Source: Leucogyrophana mollusca
Lineage: Eukaryota; Basidiomycota; Agaricomycetes; Boletales
Length of the DNA: 64,000 nt
Assembly: GCA_021014945.1 (NCBI GenBank)
Contig: MU266337.1
Location: forward strand, 186,001-250,000
Direction of reading: 5' to 3'
In this document: one piece after another, positions 1 to 16,475 of the stretch
Layout: each line of letters begins with the position of its first letter
How positions within the stretch are numbered: the first letter of the stretch is position 1
Position numbers and translations under genes: made by a program
Notes under the pieces: model-generated
The model's database searches: none
What the model saw: the letters and a program-made list of their open reading frames with translations, nothing else
What the model was told of the DNA's origin: nothing

Positions 1-1811
1 GAAAGGGGTGGTGTGTTGCTGAGCTAATGGGTACCCGCGCGAGCGAGATTGGCGGGAGGTCAGCAGCGACAATGAAACCAGAGTCTGGGTAAAAACCCAC
101 GAGCAGTATTCGGCCATTGACCATACAATGATGCGCTGTGGTCGCTTCTACCCTGAGATGACCGTGGCTGCAAATATGCATTAGAAGAATAGTTGCCGGG
201 AACTATACGCGAGAGCCATAGAGTTGAGCATATCGCAATAACACTATTTAGAAAAACAGACCTGGAGAACGTGAGGTTGGAAAAGCTGAAGAAAGAGGAG
301 GGAGCACAGTTCGCCCACCCTGTCCCGTCTGAAAAAAACCACTACTTTGAGATTCCCCCCCAGGAGGGCTTTTACGAGCCTTTGCGAGGCTCCCGTAATA
401 ACGATCGTCCCTCTGGCTCGTCATAGTAAGTTATAAGCAGATAGGCAAAAGAGGAAAGAAAGAATATTAGTGTTGAATGAAAAGAAGTGAAGGTATCCTG
501 GGAGCTTATAAGTAGTATGAACAGACACGCGGCGCTGGCACGTCTATGCCTGGCGAGAGGTAGAACAGCTCGCGGCAATGAAGGCTATGACTCGGACAAA
601 TCAATCAGGGTCGTCGGATGAACGAGGAGAACATGTAGACCGGTAAATGGTACGACACGAGGTGAGCTGCGAGCTGGGCAAGGGCGAAAGTGGGGACACG
701 AGTCTGGGACGTGTCGAGGTATGCGGCAAGATGAAGGGCTTCTATAGGTTCGTCGGAGGTTGGGCGTCAAGATGATGTTATATAGTCCACAGAGAAGACC
801 AGATTGATCCAAGACGTGTTATTGTTTTTGATTCCGTGACTTGTATGTAACGAAACAAGCTTCGCGGTGTTGCTCAATTTCGTTCGCTTGCTCCAAAACG
901 AGGTGGAACGGACCGCAAGGAGAGGACAACGCGGCACAAAAAGCTGTGTCTTTGTCTGCACGCGGAAATTGCATTGTGTATTGAAGTCGAATTGGGCCTC
1001 GTGGCCGTCTTCGTGTCATCTTGCAGGCCTGTAAAAAAACGTTTGCCAACTCCAACTTCATCGCGATCTTCCCACCGATGGATACGTCCGAAGCCGCTGA
1101 CTAGAGCGAGTAGGAAGGACAATACGTACAAAGTATCGTGCAGTGCCGTATCTTGGTCCCTGTGCCGCCAATGTTCCAAGCTTAGTGGAAGTCAAAGCGG
1201 GAAAATTCCTCAGCACCAAAAGTGCGCATGGATCGTATCCAAGATCCATCCAATAAAAGCTACTCTTGGGTAGTGACAACCCGATCGAGGCTTCTTTCGC
1301 TTCATGAAGATTTCTTCAGATCATCCCAACCCAAATTGGACCTTTGGCTGAGTCAATTCGCCCGACCAAGTTTGTGATGGGCCCCAGGAAACTCAAGCAT
1401 TTGGAGTGATTGATGGGCCAGGGCATGGAGAACAGTGACTACCCAGCCAGCCCTCAGCCACTCAAGGGGGTTACGTGCATACCGGCGGATTGTCATTACC
1501 TGGCAATCATGAGAACTAACAAGCGTTTCCCTTCATTCAGGAAACGAGATTGAACCTTCTGAAACGGATGCTCAGGCATCCCCCACGTTGGAAACTTGTT
1601 GTAAGAACACGATATAGATGATAACGATCGGAATGGGGTTCGAGATAAGTCATTCAACATTGATGCCATTTAATATTATTATTAAACGTGACATTAAACC
1701 CAAAAGATGTCACGCTTGTGACTGGGGTGAGTTGGTGGATCGTTACATTGTTCAGTGTAATCAGCTGCAGGGTAAGCCCTGGGTGGAAACGATAGACAAC
1801 GTTGGGCACAG
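1..1811. other. No supported gene
   Basis: Short reading frames exist on both strands, including one of about 100 codons on the minus strand near 874-1179. None shows a recognisable domain or a convincing chain of spliced exons. The right-hand end, just before 1812, is presumably the promoter and 5' leader of the kinase gene that follows. Confidence 0.5.
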
Positions 1812-5413
<3,602 letters not shown>

Positions 5414-6399
5414 CCTGTGGGCGCGTGTATTCGGACCCTATTTACGCCACGTCGTGTAAGATGGCCTCCTGGCTGTAACGTTGAGGACATAACGAAATGA
5501 TCTATGGATATTTAGTGCGTGTACTACTGCTGTCTTTGTAACTTGTACGTTGAAGAATATCGAGTCGAGCCCACTGTTATTCAGAGATCTCGTAGAGGCT
5601 GGAATGGGGAAGAACGGGGGATAATTTTTCTGTGAGTTTATTGTCGTATCTTTGTCTCTGAGTTATGCAGTTACGTGGCGCGGTGCGGCCCAAAATGACG
5701 ACAGGCGGCTGCGAAACGGGGCGGCAAGCAAGTGGCAAGACTAAAGCATTGTGTTCGGCAACAACCAGCGTGCGTCCCAGGACAGAGCGCCTTCTCAGGG
5801 ATGAGGTGACGTTACGAATGCGTCACCCTTAACGGCCTGCCTTTGTGGAAAACCCTCAAACGATGCCTAGGACGCTATGCAAGCATGGTTAGGTTTTGAT
5901 CCGCGACTTAATGATTCTTGAAGGTATGCTTTGTAGTGACCGCCCCCAATCCGCGGCCAGAAACACGAGTTTCCTTTCTCCACCGACTTATTCGCGTTTA
6001 GGTCCCGTGGTGCTTGACTGTAGCCCTTAGAGGCGATCATATTGGTGACAATACAGAAAGGCGAGTCAATGGGTTACAAAGGCTGGTAGTTGAATATCTA
6101 TGAGCAATGCTATGAGAACAGTATCGTACGCGTGAATATGCGGAATAAATAGCATGGGTGGAATAAATAGTATGCTCGATAATGCGGATGTGAATAAATA
6201 ATTGCTAGCGAGTGAACTTTTAGAAAGCGGGGGCCTGCGTAGCCAGATACAATTTCTTGAGTTTTGAAAATGCGAGGAATATGCAGTGCGGTCATACAGA
6301 TGGCGGATAAAAGAAGAGACGGTGCGTGAGTGATTGTGTCGGGCGCCATGTGCCGCTGGCAAAAGCAGAGGCGGAATAAATGTGCACATAAATCGCACA
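5414..6399. other. Intergenic, no gene seen
   Basis: This lies between the 3' end of the kinase and the 3' end of the minus-strand zinc-finger gene, so the two genes converge here. Around 6138-6200 there are several imperfect copies of a GGAATAAATA-like word, a small AT-rich cluster. No coding region is supported. Confidence 0.5.
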
Positions 6400-7542
6400 C
6401 TAGTGACCTGAACGAGAATGCGTGTCGCTCATTTCGTCGCTAGATCCGTCGTGTTGATTTCCAGCGGGAGCATGCACTCGGGCATGTCTGCGCATGTTGC
6501 TGAGCACGCTAAAACTGCGACCACAGCCTTCGAACGTGCATAAAAAGGCTGCGACGCTGTTAGGTCACCACAGTTGGCATTGAAAAATGCACGTACGTTT
6601 TTCTCCAGTGTGACTATTCAAGTGGATCTGAAACAAAAAAAGTGAGTCACACTTATAAGACAATATGGAAGTCGGGCGGCTGACCTTCAGACTGCTGGGC
6701 CTACTAAAGCCTTTTCCGCAGTAGTCGCACTCATATTTGAGAGCCGAGGACTGTTGTATGGCTGAGGGATGTGCTGAGCCTCCCGGCATACCTGACGATC
6801 CTGGCGTCGTTTCCTGAGAGTCTTGGCGGTGGTGATGACTGTGAACTCCAGGAAATCGTGCTTGCCCAAGTGGGTATTGGGCTCCGGAAGAAGGCCCCGC
6901 TGTGATTTGAGGAGGGTACTGCGTGCACGGGTGTTCTTGGTGCTGTGAAGTGTGCAATGTCGATGATCGATGATGAGGGGAATAGTCATGGCCTGGTCCC
7001 CGTTGAGCGATGTCACCAGACGGCCGATAGGTACTTGGTTGATGAGACGAATTAGATCGAGATAGAGGATAGTTTGCGTTGTCGTGAGTAGGCCTAAGGA
7101 ATGTTGATGTCGTAGAATGAGTATCAGGTCGTGACCCCCGCGACAGTGAAGGGCGGTGCGCTGCGGAGGACGATGCCCGCTAAAAAGGGCGCCCATTGTT
7201 CGGATATCAGAAACTGTAATAACGAAAGGAATCTGCCACAGACCTGTAGCCCTGGTCCCAAAAGGGACCCACCCGAGTGCGATGCATATCCAGCACTGGA
7301 AGGTGGGCGGGAATGGCCAGCACCATCACTCGGATGTGCGTTTGAGAGAATCCAAGGAGGCTGAGGCGACACGGGAGGTCTCGGAGAACGAGATAGTTCA
7401 TCTACATTGGCCGAAGATGAACCGACGAACGACGGGATTCGTGTATGCACTTACCGGGAAACAGATCACGGACTGACGGTAGGGTTGGCCGCCTCGTTTC
7501 ATCTCTGTACATATTACTTTCGGGGTATGAGCGACCAGACAT
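6400..7542 (-). CDS. C2H2 zinc-finger transcription factor
   Basis: I recognise no specific orthologue. The model has five exons: 7542-7455, 7401-7244, 7179-6685, 6627-6597 and 6548-6400. All joins keep frame and use GT-AG borders. The N-terminal two thirds are low complexity (Ser, Pro, His and Gln rich). Two zinc fingers lie at the C-terminal end. The first reads CDYCGKGFSRPSSLK and continues across an intron into IHLNSHTGEKP. The second has the form C-x4-C-x12-H-x3-H, with CTFEGCGRSFSVLSNMRRH followed by ARVH. The linker SHTGEKP is the standard C2H2 linker. The protein ends about 20 residues after the second finger. The start was chosen as the first in-frame ATG, giving MSGRSYPESN. A nuclear DNA-binding role is inferred from the fingers. 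A second gene of the same general layout lies at 18603-19376. Confidence 0.85.
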
Positions 7543-10335
7543 TCTATAAAATTAATTTGAGCGAAAAGATAGAGAAAAGATGACGGGTAATAATGACAGC
7601 AACTGAAGGAAACATGTGCTCTTATATACCAGAGATAATCATGGCCGCTAGGGCAATATATGGCGGTTGCGTGTTTGATCGTGATGGTTAGGGAAGCCAC
7701 CTAATGAAAAGGTGACGAATGGGGACTGAACTACAGACCATCGAGGAGAAAAAGTGGACAACATGGACACGGTTACCATGATCTCGACAGCAACCGCGGT
7801 GATCGTCACCGCCAGGCCTGCTGTGCACAACCCTACGGGTCCCCACCGCACGTCCGGTGGATTACACAGACCGCCGCGGAGGTTTTATACGCGCACACGC
7901 CCAGGCATTTATAAGTTAACAGTGCGCACACCAAGGCGGGGGAAGACCGTCGCATAGCCTATGAGGTGGGTAGGAGGGTCCTTCGCCGGAAAGGTTTTGA
8001 ACGCCGGATCGGCTAGGTTCAGCGGATCAGACGGTATCTACAAAGCGCTCAAGCGATGCTCTCCGAGGCGCACAGAACTTTTGCCCAAGGGCTGCTTTTG
8101 TAACTCCTTGAAGCAATCTCCAGGTACCGACGGACTCGCTGGATCTCCCAAATCGGCAGTTGAGCCTTTAATCGACCATCGTACTGCCTGCCAGTCGCCA
8201 AACCGACCCCATGATTCTGAGTACACACGGCCCCGAGAATAGTTTTTAGAAATCTCGCATGTTGATTGACTACCTGGATCTCCGCAAGGGGGTCATACAG
8301 ACGAGCCACGGACGGTGGTGAGACTGCGCTCTCATGCGATGCTACAACATCTATAAGCCTGATATACTTGGATCGCCAGTGAGGATGTGCGAAATAACTT
8401 AGTGCAAGGCGCAAAACCCAACCTTATGCGGAAGTCGTCGCTCTCTGAACTTCGTCTGATGTCCTGGTGCTCAGAGAAAGTGCGTGGAGTCCCTGCGAGA
8501 GCTCATCCGAGAGCGCAGCATATACCATGCGGTGTCGCTGGACGGTATTCTAAGAATGAAAGGCGGTTAGAGCCGAGACGACTACGCAAGGCGAGTACAT
8601 ACCTTGCCTTTGAAAGCATCGGATATCACTTGAACAGAGAAATCTGCAATTTCAATTGTCAATGTAACCTTCGTGTTTCTACCACTTTGGTGACCACCGA
8701 ATGTGCCTGCTTACGCGTTTCGCCGTTCCCCCCGCCTTGCGCGCGCATTGCGGCATGATGTCGGTGCAGATGGGAATCATTTGTGATCGTCAGTTTAGAA
8801 GGTTGTAGCGAAGCCATCAGCTATGACACCCTCAGAAGTCATTAACAGTACTTGTGTCAATGCACTTTCCTGACCTTCTCTCGTATGGAGGTCTCCACAG
8901 GACCAGCGGAATCCGCGTTAATCGTGGCCATGCCAGTGGCAGTGGTAAAACTTCTGAAATTTCGCCTCGAAAGACCTTGGAAAGCTCGGATAGCACCGAA
9001 CATTCACCTTGCAAGTTCTGCATTAGCTCAGCGAATGGTATGATCTCGGATGACGCTTGTCACTCACCGCACCCAGTCGCAATGTGCACAGAAATCTTAA
9101 TCCAACGAGCGATTTGGAATTGGGTGGTCACTGACAAAACGAAAGACCAAAGATAGGACGATTAGTCAGCAGTGTGCTGTCACGGTATGATTCGAACTCC
9201 TTCTCCTCACACTTGACTCCCCATCACCGGCAGTACTCGAACACCTGTGGTAGCGGGAACGATCAGATAGGAATCCACAGCCAAAGGATCGCCGCCAAAG
9301 ATTTAAATCCCGATACCAGGATCCCAAGGTCAATGAGCGAGTTTACAAAGCCGAGTAGTATAAGTCAGAATCACTCTGGGATGCTGGGGCTGTACCAGAT
9401 CACCCTATCCACGTCGCCATGGTCGGATCCCCGGATGATGCGTCCTATTAAACGCCCTCGGTGGTTACTCTTTGTTGAATGTGCGGTCTAAATGTTATTC
9501 GGAGCCGCATTGCAAAGTGATGTCCAAGGGAACGCCTTGATCAAAGTGTGTGATTTATATCTTATATATGTCTTTGGCGACTCGCATCTCATTCCTTTAC
9601 CCAGCCTTTTCTATCTTTGCGCTAGGGTGTCAAGGTAATCCAATTCGTGAACAATGATGTACTTGGGCTCTCCCTGTCCACTGTGTATTTTCATGGACTG
9701 CTTTTCGTGCGGGAAAATTTCCGGGGGATGGTGGCCCTTACCACTGCGCAAGGGCCGTGCCGATTCAGAAGGACCTATATTTCCCTACCTGGCGTAATGT
9801 AGCGCCTGGTGCTGCGTGAGCGGAGTGAAGCCATCGTGTGTCGGATCTCCTCTCCCAGCTCGTCACAGAATTCGATGGTTGAATCCTGGAGTCACGTTCA
9901 TACATGTCTAAGGCCCTTGGCCTCCTAGCTGCGGCTAGCGGTGCCTTCTCCAAACTTGCTTGATTACATTGATGCTACGTACAGTGATAGCCGTTTTGCA
10001 CATCATGATGCGACGCCGCTACCGCAGGCCGACTCTAAATAAAGATTGACACGGCTGGCCGCGACACTGCCTAGGAGAAAGCGCGGTACAATGAAGTTAC
10101 TCCGGTGAAACCAGGGACTACACAGTGTTCAGGCCATTTGCAGGTGACCGACACAGTCGACATATGCACAGAGCAACACGTGAACTTTTGAACCTCAGAC
10201 TGCGTGTGACTGTGTCACGTACGCGTGACAGACGCGTTTTGCCCTCCAATTAGTAGTTCCGACTCAAGTAAGATACTTTGACCTGCAGCTGGTGTCACGG
10301 TAGTGAGAGTGTCTCAAATTGAATAATTCCTCGAG
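7543..10335. other. Gap with unrecognised possible exons
   Basis: No gene is recognised. The best candidate coding stretch is an open minus-strand frame of about 121 codons at 8414-8049. Just upstream on the same strand, near 8545-8430, another exon-like stretch contains LSDELSQGLHALSLS. I could not join the two with consistent splice phases. A further open stretch on the minus strand lies at 9023-8832. The right end should contain the promoter of the gene starting at 10336. Confidence 0.3.
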
Positions 10336-11985
10336 ATGGCTCTCATGGCCACTAACGGAGGTAATGGAGACCCGCCGCCAGAGAAGGAGATGACACTTCA
10401 CCAATGTGGTCTTGTGGACACTTGCTTTGAAGAGGGCCAGTATGAGTCTGGCATTGCCGTTCTCGAAGAACTTCGTTTGGCCAAGTATAAACCAACCGCG
10501 TCAGTAACACCATTTTATGCACCCATACTTTATTCTAATTCTAACCACTTCGGCGCCTCCAGCGCACATATCCGTCAGCTGCTCTACATCGCGCTTCACC
10601 CCCCAGCACCGCCTTTCAATGACAAAGGCAAGGAAAAGGAGCAACTTGTCGCGTCTCCGATGAAGGGATCGCCGACGAAGCAGAAGCAACAGCCACTTAA
10701 AGCCACTTTCTTTCCCTCTCTCGCTGCCACTGAGGCTGCCCAAAGGCTCCTCCTGTCTTTCATAGACACAAACTCCCCTGATTCGATTGGTCGTGCATTG
10801 CCAAAGTGCATTAGCAGTGCGGAGGGGAATCGACCGCCCGCAGGCTTTACCAATGGAGATGAAGACTCGTATATCGCAAGAGAGTCTTTGTGCATCTTGG
10901 ACAGCAAGCATTGCTGGGCAATACTCAGGGAGGGCTTTATACAGCGTAAAACCCCACCTATCACGCAGCTGCGATCAAGTAGGAAACGCGGAAAGGGATA
11001 CGCTCAAGTAGAAGAGGTTACCCTCGAAGCCGACAACGTACCGCTACCATCGAGTGTCGACGAAAATGCATGGCCAGTGCTAGACTGTCTGATACGCCTC
11101 TTCGAAAAAGACCAATCTCTCACAGCAAGATCAGGTTTGCGTGAGTCAACTAGTCATTATCGTGTCTGGAATTCCTAATGAAATCAACGCAGCGCCACAT
11201 TCTCCGCTACTGCTTTCCCAGATTCCACCGCCAAGGAGTGGCACTGGTCCGCAGTGGGAGGCTGATGCCCCACTTGATATTGTTTTTCACTCTCTGAGGC
11301 ACGAGAATGGGCTGCGGAGACGGTTTGGAATACGACTGATAACGTTGGTGTGTAACGATCTCATTCTCAGAGGACTTGCAGCAGCCAGCGAACTGATGTA
11401 CCACTGACGCAGCTCATTAACCTGACGTCAACAGTATATTTCGACTTAAACATGTTTGCTACCTCAGTCACATCCCGCCGGTTCTCCGCCTCATCGGACC
11501 TACTCTGCTCGCTGCTAGAGAGTCTACCCCTATCTCCGACTGTCCTTAATTTCAAGTTGGTACTTTGCAGAAAACTTCTCACAGATGCCTCATTGGCCAA
11601 CGTCGCGGAGCCTCCACCTCGCCCAAAACCCCAGGCCCGAATCATCCGCCGGGCACGTCGCAACAATCCATCTGAGGTGGAAGATCCTCCTACTTCAATT
11701 ACACCCGAACAGGTCGCAAGTAAATTGTCGCTCCCCCCGTCCTCGGAAATTCTACAGACGATCTCTAGCGAAACAGGGACGTCGAGCGGTACCCAACTAC
11801 CAGTGAAGTATCAACTCCTGTCTGCGTATGGGGCCTTACAGCAGAGCATGTCCGCAGACCGAAAAGATGCTGAATGGCTGCAAGCATTGTCCAGCGGGCG
11901 GCTGGAGCAGGTGATCGAAACAACCTTTGGCAAAGACGGAGGAATGTACAGGGACGTCCTGCGCTTGAAGCTCCTAGTATCCTGA
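10336..11985 (+). CDS. Conserved-looking protein of unknown function, 489 aa
   Basis: I do not recognise a domain. The four-exon model is 10336-10499, 10563-11140, 11193-11347 and 11413-11985. Every join keeps frame, and the donors include GTCAGT and GTGAGT. The N-terminal part (about residues 15-60) looks helical, with LVDTCFEEGQYESGIAVLEEL reminiscent of TPR-like helical pairs; this is only an impression. The middle has Lys/Pro/Ser-rich linkers, a basic stretch (RSSRKRGKGY) and a hydrophobic segment in the last exon. Near residues 380-395 there is an Arg-rich segment (ARIIRRARRN), possibly a nuclear signal. The gene converges on the CREG-like gene, whose coding end is 129 bp away. The ending KLLVS-stop was preferred over splicing onward, because the apparent downstream plus-strand exon is the antisense of the CREG final exon. 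Confidence 0.75.
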
Positions 11986-12114
11986 CTGCTCGTATTTTTA
12001 TTATGGATATCGATACATACTTGGTATTCCTCCCTGCATACAGTACAAGAAATCCACCTCCCACAAATTGGTATAAATGACATGGTTCGCGTAACGAATT
12101 ATCGCTAGCAGCCT

Positions 12115-13112
12115 TACAACTGTTCAACAAGTATTCTCCCAGCCAAGGAAAAATCTGGAGCAACCGCCGACAACGCCTCTTGGTAGATTTGAAGGGGGAT
12201 GTACCCGATATAATGCTGACTGTCACCGAGATGTCTTGTCAGGATGAAGTCTCGTCATGATATTGCAGCATAGGAAAACACACTCTCCAAATCCCCCAAC
12301 AAAATACACGTCCTGCGAGATGGTGAAGATGAACAGGCGTGATTACACACGTAAGCACAGCACCACTCACATGAGGGTCAAACCGAGCCCAGAATGACTG
12401 TAGGGCGATGAAAGTGTAAACTCCGTCAGTGTTCGCTTCCTAAAGGACTTACCAGGTGCGCCGCCCCGTCGTCGTCTGGTAGCCACCAAGAGGCATCTGG
12501 ATGTTTGGCAAGATAGCACAATTTGATGGCTTCCCTGTCCGGCATCCCACGCGCATCGTGGAAGACTGTAACGGTGCCCATCAACGAAACACGAGCGCGA
12601 CTGGCGGCCGGACGATCCGATGAAACGGATATAGAAGCGGAATGGCCAGGTGACCTCAGTATGTTCTGAGTGTGTCGTGAGATCGGCATTAACAGAAGGG
12701 TTAATGAGCCATTGTTGTGACAACTGCGTTTATAAACCTTTGAGTGGACTTCTCACACACGGGCAGCAAACAGCGGAGAGACCTAGCGTAGTATTCCTGG
12801 AGAGAGAAGGGTTGGTCTGTGTCACGTTGGTCACCCTAGCCCTGCTGGTGACAAGCGTTGGCGCACCGGCTCATACTTACTGCTCATGGTGGGGTGGTCC
12901 GAGGGATGTACAGTAGCCATAGTACCCACGGACGTCGGGGAGAGCTCGACCAGTTTTCGCGCTATGATCGCTAGACAGCCCGTTGACGTTAGCGAGAACA
13001 ATGCCGTCATACCAGATTGCTTACCTGCATCTTCGACAGTTTCAGAGGCCCTTATTGCACGACAAAGAAGTGCAATGAGCCACCAAAAGGCTGACACCAT
13101 AAACATGTCCAT
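12115..13112 (-). CDS. CREG-like protein (pyridoxamine 5'-phosphate oxidase-type fold)
   Basis: This is a secreted or membrane-targeted member of the CREG family, which has a flavin-binding-type split barrel but often no known enzyme activity. A hydrophobic signal-like N-terminus (MDMFMVSAFWWLIALLC) precedes the domain start AIIARKLVELSPTSVGTMATV. Later exons give EYYASCHNNGSLTLLLMPIS, HTQNILRSPGHSASISVSS, ARVSLMGTVTVF, YLAKHPDASWWLPDDDG, FWARFDPH, DVYFVGGFG and a C-terminus with HYIGYIPLQIYQEAL. These follow the family order. Exon 1 is 13112-13025 and exon 2 is 12970-12881. The join from exon 2 to the tiny EYYA exon does not keep frame with the obvious splice sites, so a further microexon, a sequence error or a real frameshift is possible. 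The gene lies head-to-tail behind DNA ligase I and converges on the 10336-11985 gene. Confidence 0.85.
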
Positions 13113-13305
13113 CGTCCAAGCTTCAAAAAATCAGGTGGACGTTGCAGTTAACGCAGGAAGCCAGAGCAACAGTCACTTTTATGGACGCTCATTGGCACGA
13201 AGCGCTCAGGTCCAGGTCGCCGCGGAGCGACCCCCCTATTAGTAATGTCGCTTCCAGCACAGAGACGTGCACAATAGTCTATCCAAAGCGCAGTAGCAGG
13301 CCTAA

Positions 13306-16300
13306 CTACTGAGCTAGCAATATGTCAGAGTCCTCGTCTTCAATGTGTTCATCCTCCACATAGACGTCCACAAGGTCACCATCGTCGACTCCTTCAGATT
13401 TTATTCCCTTACCCTGTTGATCTCGGCACATTTGTGCCAGGAATTCCGAGGAGCTAACATCTTGCAGGGATTTGTCTTCCCTCACCCTTATGAACCGAGG
13501 AAACCGCAGGCTGAGGCCCCTAGTCGAAGAAATCAAACCAAAAGCCGCTGATGACACGGGGCTTAGAGTGATGCTGATGGTAAACTCAGACCATGAACTC
13601 CATTGATCCGAATTATCTGCGACTCACTCTGCGCCACGAATTTCCCAAACTTCATGAGGTCTGAAATACACATCCGGCTTAAAGCCTGGGCCGCTCGGGT
13701 TAAGCGATAAGTTAGACACAGTTGATAGCGATATTCGTACCTCCGATCGCACATTCCCAGAGTGGTTGCTGGGAGCAATTTTCGGAGACTTCGGAATACC
13801 TCGCCGTAACTTCCTAGTGATGGGGGAGACTAATGAGCACCCTGACAAAGCTAGGAAGACGTGAGTGGCTATACCTTGTAAAAGGTGTCCGAAAATCCTG
13901 TTCCAAAGGCTGAGAGAAATAAGATAATAATAAGAAGTCGAGATACTGACCAGACATGCACTTGCAAAGAGCAACGAGGTTGTCATTGGAGGAATCGCGG
14001 ACTGCGAGTAAAATTGGACTCCACCACCCCGCCTTTCGGCCGTTGCCATACCATGCGCCAATCGGGACCAGGTCAAGGCTGTCACCTATCCCAGTGACGT
14101 AGTCTTTCTTGAGCTTCAACCACGCAGAATTTCGCTTGTCTGCACATATGGAAGATCATGTGATGGCATCAACAAAAAGAACAGTGTCATACCTGGTTCA
14201 TATGTTGCTGGTAACGGTTTCCTTCTATTTTTATCCTTCTGCGAAGGATTGGTTTCTTGAACTTCCCCACTGTCAAGAAGCTGGTGATGGATTAATGAAA
14301 TTTGACGAGCCACGGATCTGTTTCAACATACTTTGATCATGAGACCCTCGCAACGGCTTTCAACAGCTTTCATCCAAAACTCTTCAATACAGTCCCTTCC
14401 CATTTCACTTTCGCAGCTTTCCACATGATCAAGACGTGCGGCGCCCGGGTCTTTAGGAACTACAGGAATGAACTGAGAGCGGAGGAGTGCCCGCCGTTCG
14501 CGGAACGGGCGCTCAAGTAAAACCTTCCGCGAAATTGTGCTACGTGTCAGTAAAATACCTCTACTCGGGGCGAAAACCTACCTCCCCATCCATGTACATT
14601 AGATCAAACACATATACACAGACTGAAACTTCGACATCCTGTATTTTGACGTCTTTGCGTGCTCTGTTCGAGAGTTCTTGAAATGATTTTAAGCTGCCAC
14701 TACTCGGGTCGATAGCGACAATTTCCGAGTCCAAGATGAAAGACTGTAGCTCTGGTAGGGTTGTAAATAGATACCTGAACAAGAGTACGACGTCTGGATA
14801 CTGGAAAATACGATAAGCTCAACGGAGAGACAATCGTCACGACGCAGTCTTACTTTCTGAGTCATATTTTCCAGGTGACGAGAAAATATCTGCACGGAAG
14901 GTGTCCCCTCTGTTGTGCGCGAGCCATGGATCTGAGCTCGCTGACCGTCATATTTGAACTCTGCAGTATAAGGAAGGTCGCTTAGACGATCATAGATCTC
15001 ATCCAGCGATCGGGTAGGAGAGCCAAGTGTGGGGTGTAATGGGATGCCTTTAGGGTGTCGGTCAACGATACACAAAATGACTGGGGCAACTCACCAATAG
15101 TCAGCGGAACGCGCTCAGAAAGACCGTCCAATCCACCTTCAAATAGCCCAGCAACGATATGGTCGTAATTTGGATGTTGAACGAACACCTTCTTGATCAC
15201 AGCTTCAGCGCTAGCATACTTGACGAGGACTTCGTCTCGGGAGGGATCATGTATTTTCTTCTTTCCCTCTGTAGACACAGGTTTAACGGACGTAACAAGG
15301 TCAGGATGGGCGAAGAATGGGGAATCATAGGGTATCGACGCCGCCACACCAGATGGCGGACTCAGGACCATCGCCCTGGCGAGCGCGGTAAGAATGGAAG
15401 ATCTCACTGCACCAACCCGAAGATTCATCGACAACGTACGGACCAGGAACCTAACTTCCTCGCCCTTTGCCGCGACCAGTAACTTTTCCACAACTGCTTG
15501 CTTCTGCTTGGCAGCCCCTTGTCCCTTTGCATGCGCGATATTGAGTAGCAAGTCGTAGACACTGCTAATGAGGAGCGGCGGGTGGGGGACGAGCGTACGC
15601 ACATTAGACTTCGCCTCAAAAGCGACGTCACCGACGTCACCCGATTTATTATAAAGTCGCTTGAGAGCGGCAGGCGTGAGTCCCGAAACATGCTGAATGG
15701 CTTTGGAAATAAGGGAACCCCCTATGCCAAGTTCAATCGGGGAGTATGGCGGTGATAAAGAGTTAGAAAGCAGATATAACGCTGGTAGCAGAGACGAGGG
15801 GTGGTATCGTAGGAGCGTCCTTAGAGTGTTTGTCAAAGTGTTAATAATAGCGATGCGGGAGCGTGTATCGGAAAGCGTCACGAGAGCATGGACCAGAAAT
15901 GCATATGGTGCGGGCTTTTCCTTTGGCCATGGCTGTTTGTTGATAGGAAAGGTCAGTGGGTCCGCGGAGAGGGTTTCATATTGTGTGGAAACTGTCGCTT
16001 CGGGGCTCGCCGCAGATACAGACGCCCTGGTTCCCAGACTAAACATTCCAGGAGATTTCAAACAAGAAGTACGTTGCAGATCACCGTTATTGGATGGAGT
16101 CGACACGCGATATGACGGTCCTGGGTCACGATTGCTCCTAGAAATGTCTTCTATCACCTCCGAATCAACATCTATGATCTCGGGAACCTGCGCGGGCGTT
16201 CGTGATCGTTTCCATTTGGCCTCCAGCTGTCTAGTGGTCTCGAGATTAAGGTCGTCCTGTTGGGCTATGAATCTTGCGTAGGCCTCATCATCTCCGCCAG

Positions 16301-16475
16301 CCCCATCATCTTCGTCCTCAACTTTGCCCTTTCCTTTTCCCTTGTTAGAGTCCAATGCCGTCTGTGCCCTAGGTAACCCAAAAAAGGTGTCAAGAACAGC
16401 CTGTCCTGCCTCCGTCCTCGTCCTCTTTTGCCTGGGAGCGGAGGAAGCGGACGATGATGCGTTTCGTTTCCCCAT
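13306..16475 (-). CDS. ATP-dependent DNA ligase I (Cdc9/LIG1 type)
   Basis: This enzyme seals nicks in DNA, joining Okazaki fragments and completing excision repair in the nucleus. Residues 25-32 (QAVLDTFF) fit the PCNA-binding PIP-box pattern, next to a basic patch (PRQKRTR) likely to serve in nuclear import. A long first exon carries the helical DNA-binding domain. An intron at LTIG-GIPL leads to the adenylation domain with motif I, AEFKYDGQRAQIH, whose Lys is the AMP-accepting residue. Later motifs include DSEIVAID, FDLMYMDGE, SRCEGLMIK and WLKLKKDYVTG, followed by the OB-fold part with GRKAGWWSPILLAV. The C-terminal region has VYFRPHEVWEIRGAD and GLSLRFPRFIRVREDK, typical of the family. 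There are about eight exons. The acidic tail ends DEDSDILLAQ. All catalytic motifs look intact. The exon containing SLVSPITRKLRRG is the least certain part. Confidence 0.95.

Noticed and set aside
9180..9200. GAGTTCGAATC word on the minus strand, resembling a tRNA T arm
   Set aside because: The flanking bases do not pair into a T stem, and no D or anticodon arm lies upstream.
12110..12235. Plus-strand exon reading LQLFNKYSPSQGKIW
   Set aside because: It looked like a continuation of the 10336-11985 gene, but no donor and acceptor pair gives a matching phase. The opposite strand carries the final CREG exon (HYIGYIPLQIYQEAL).
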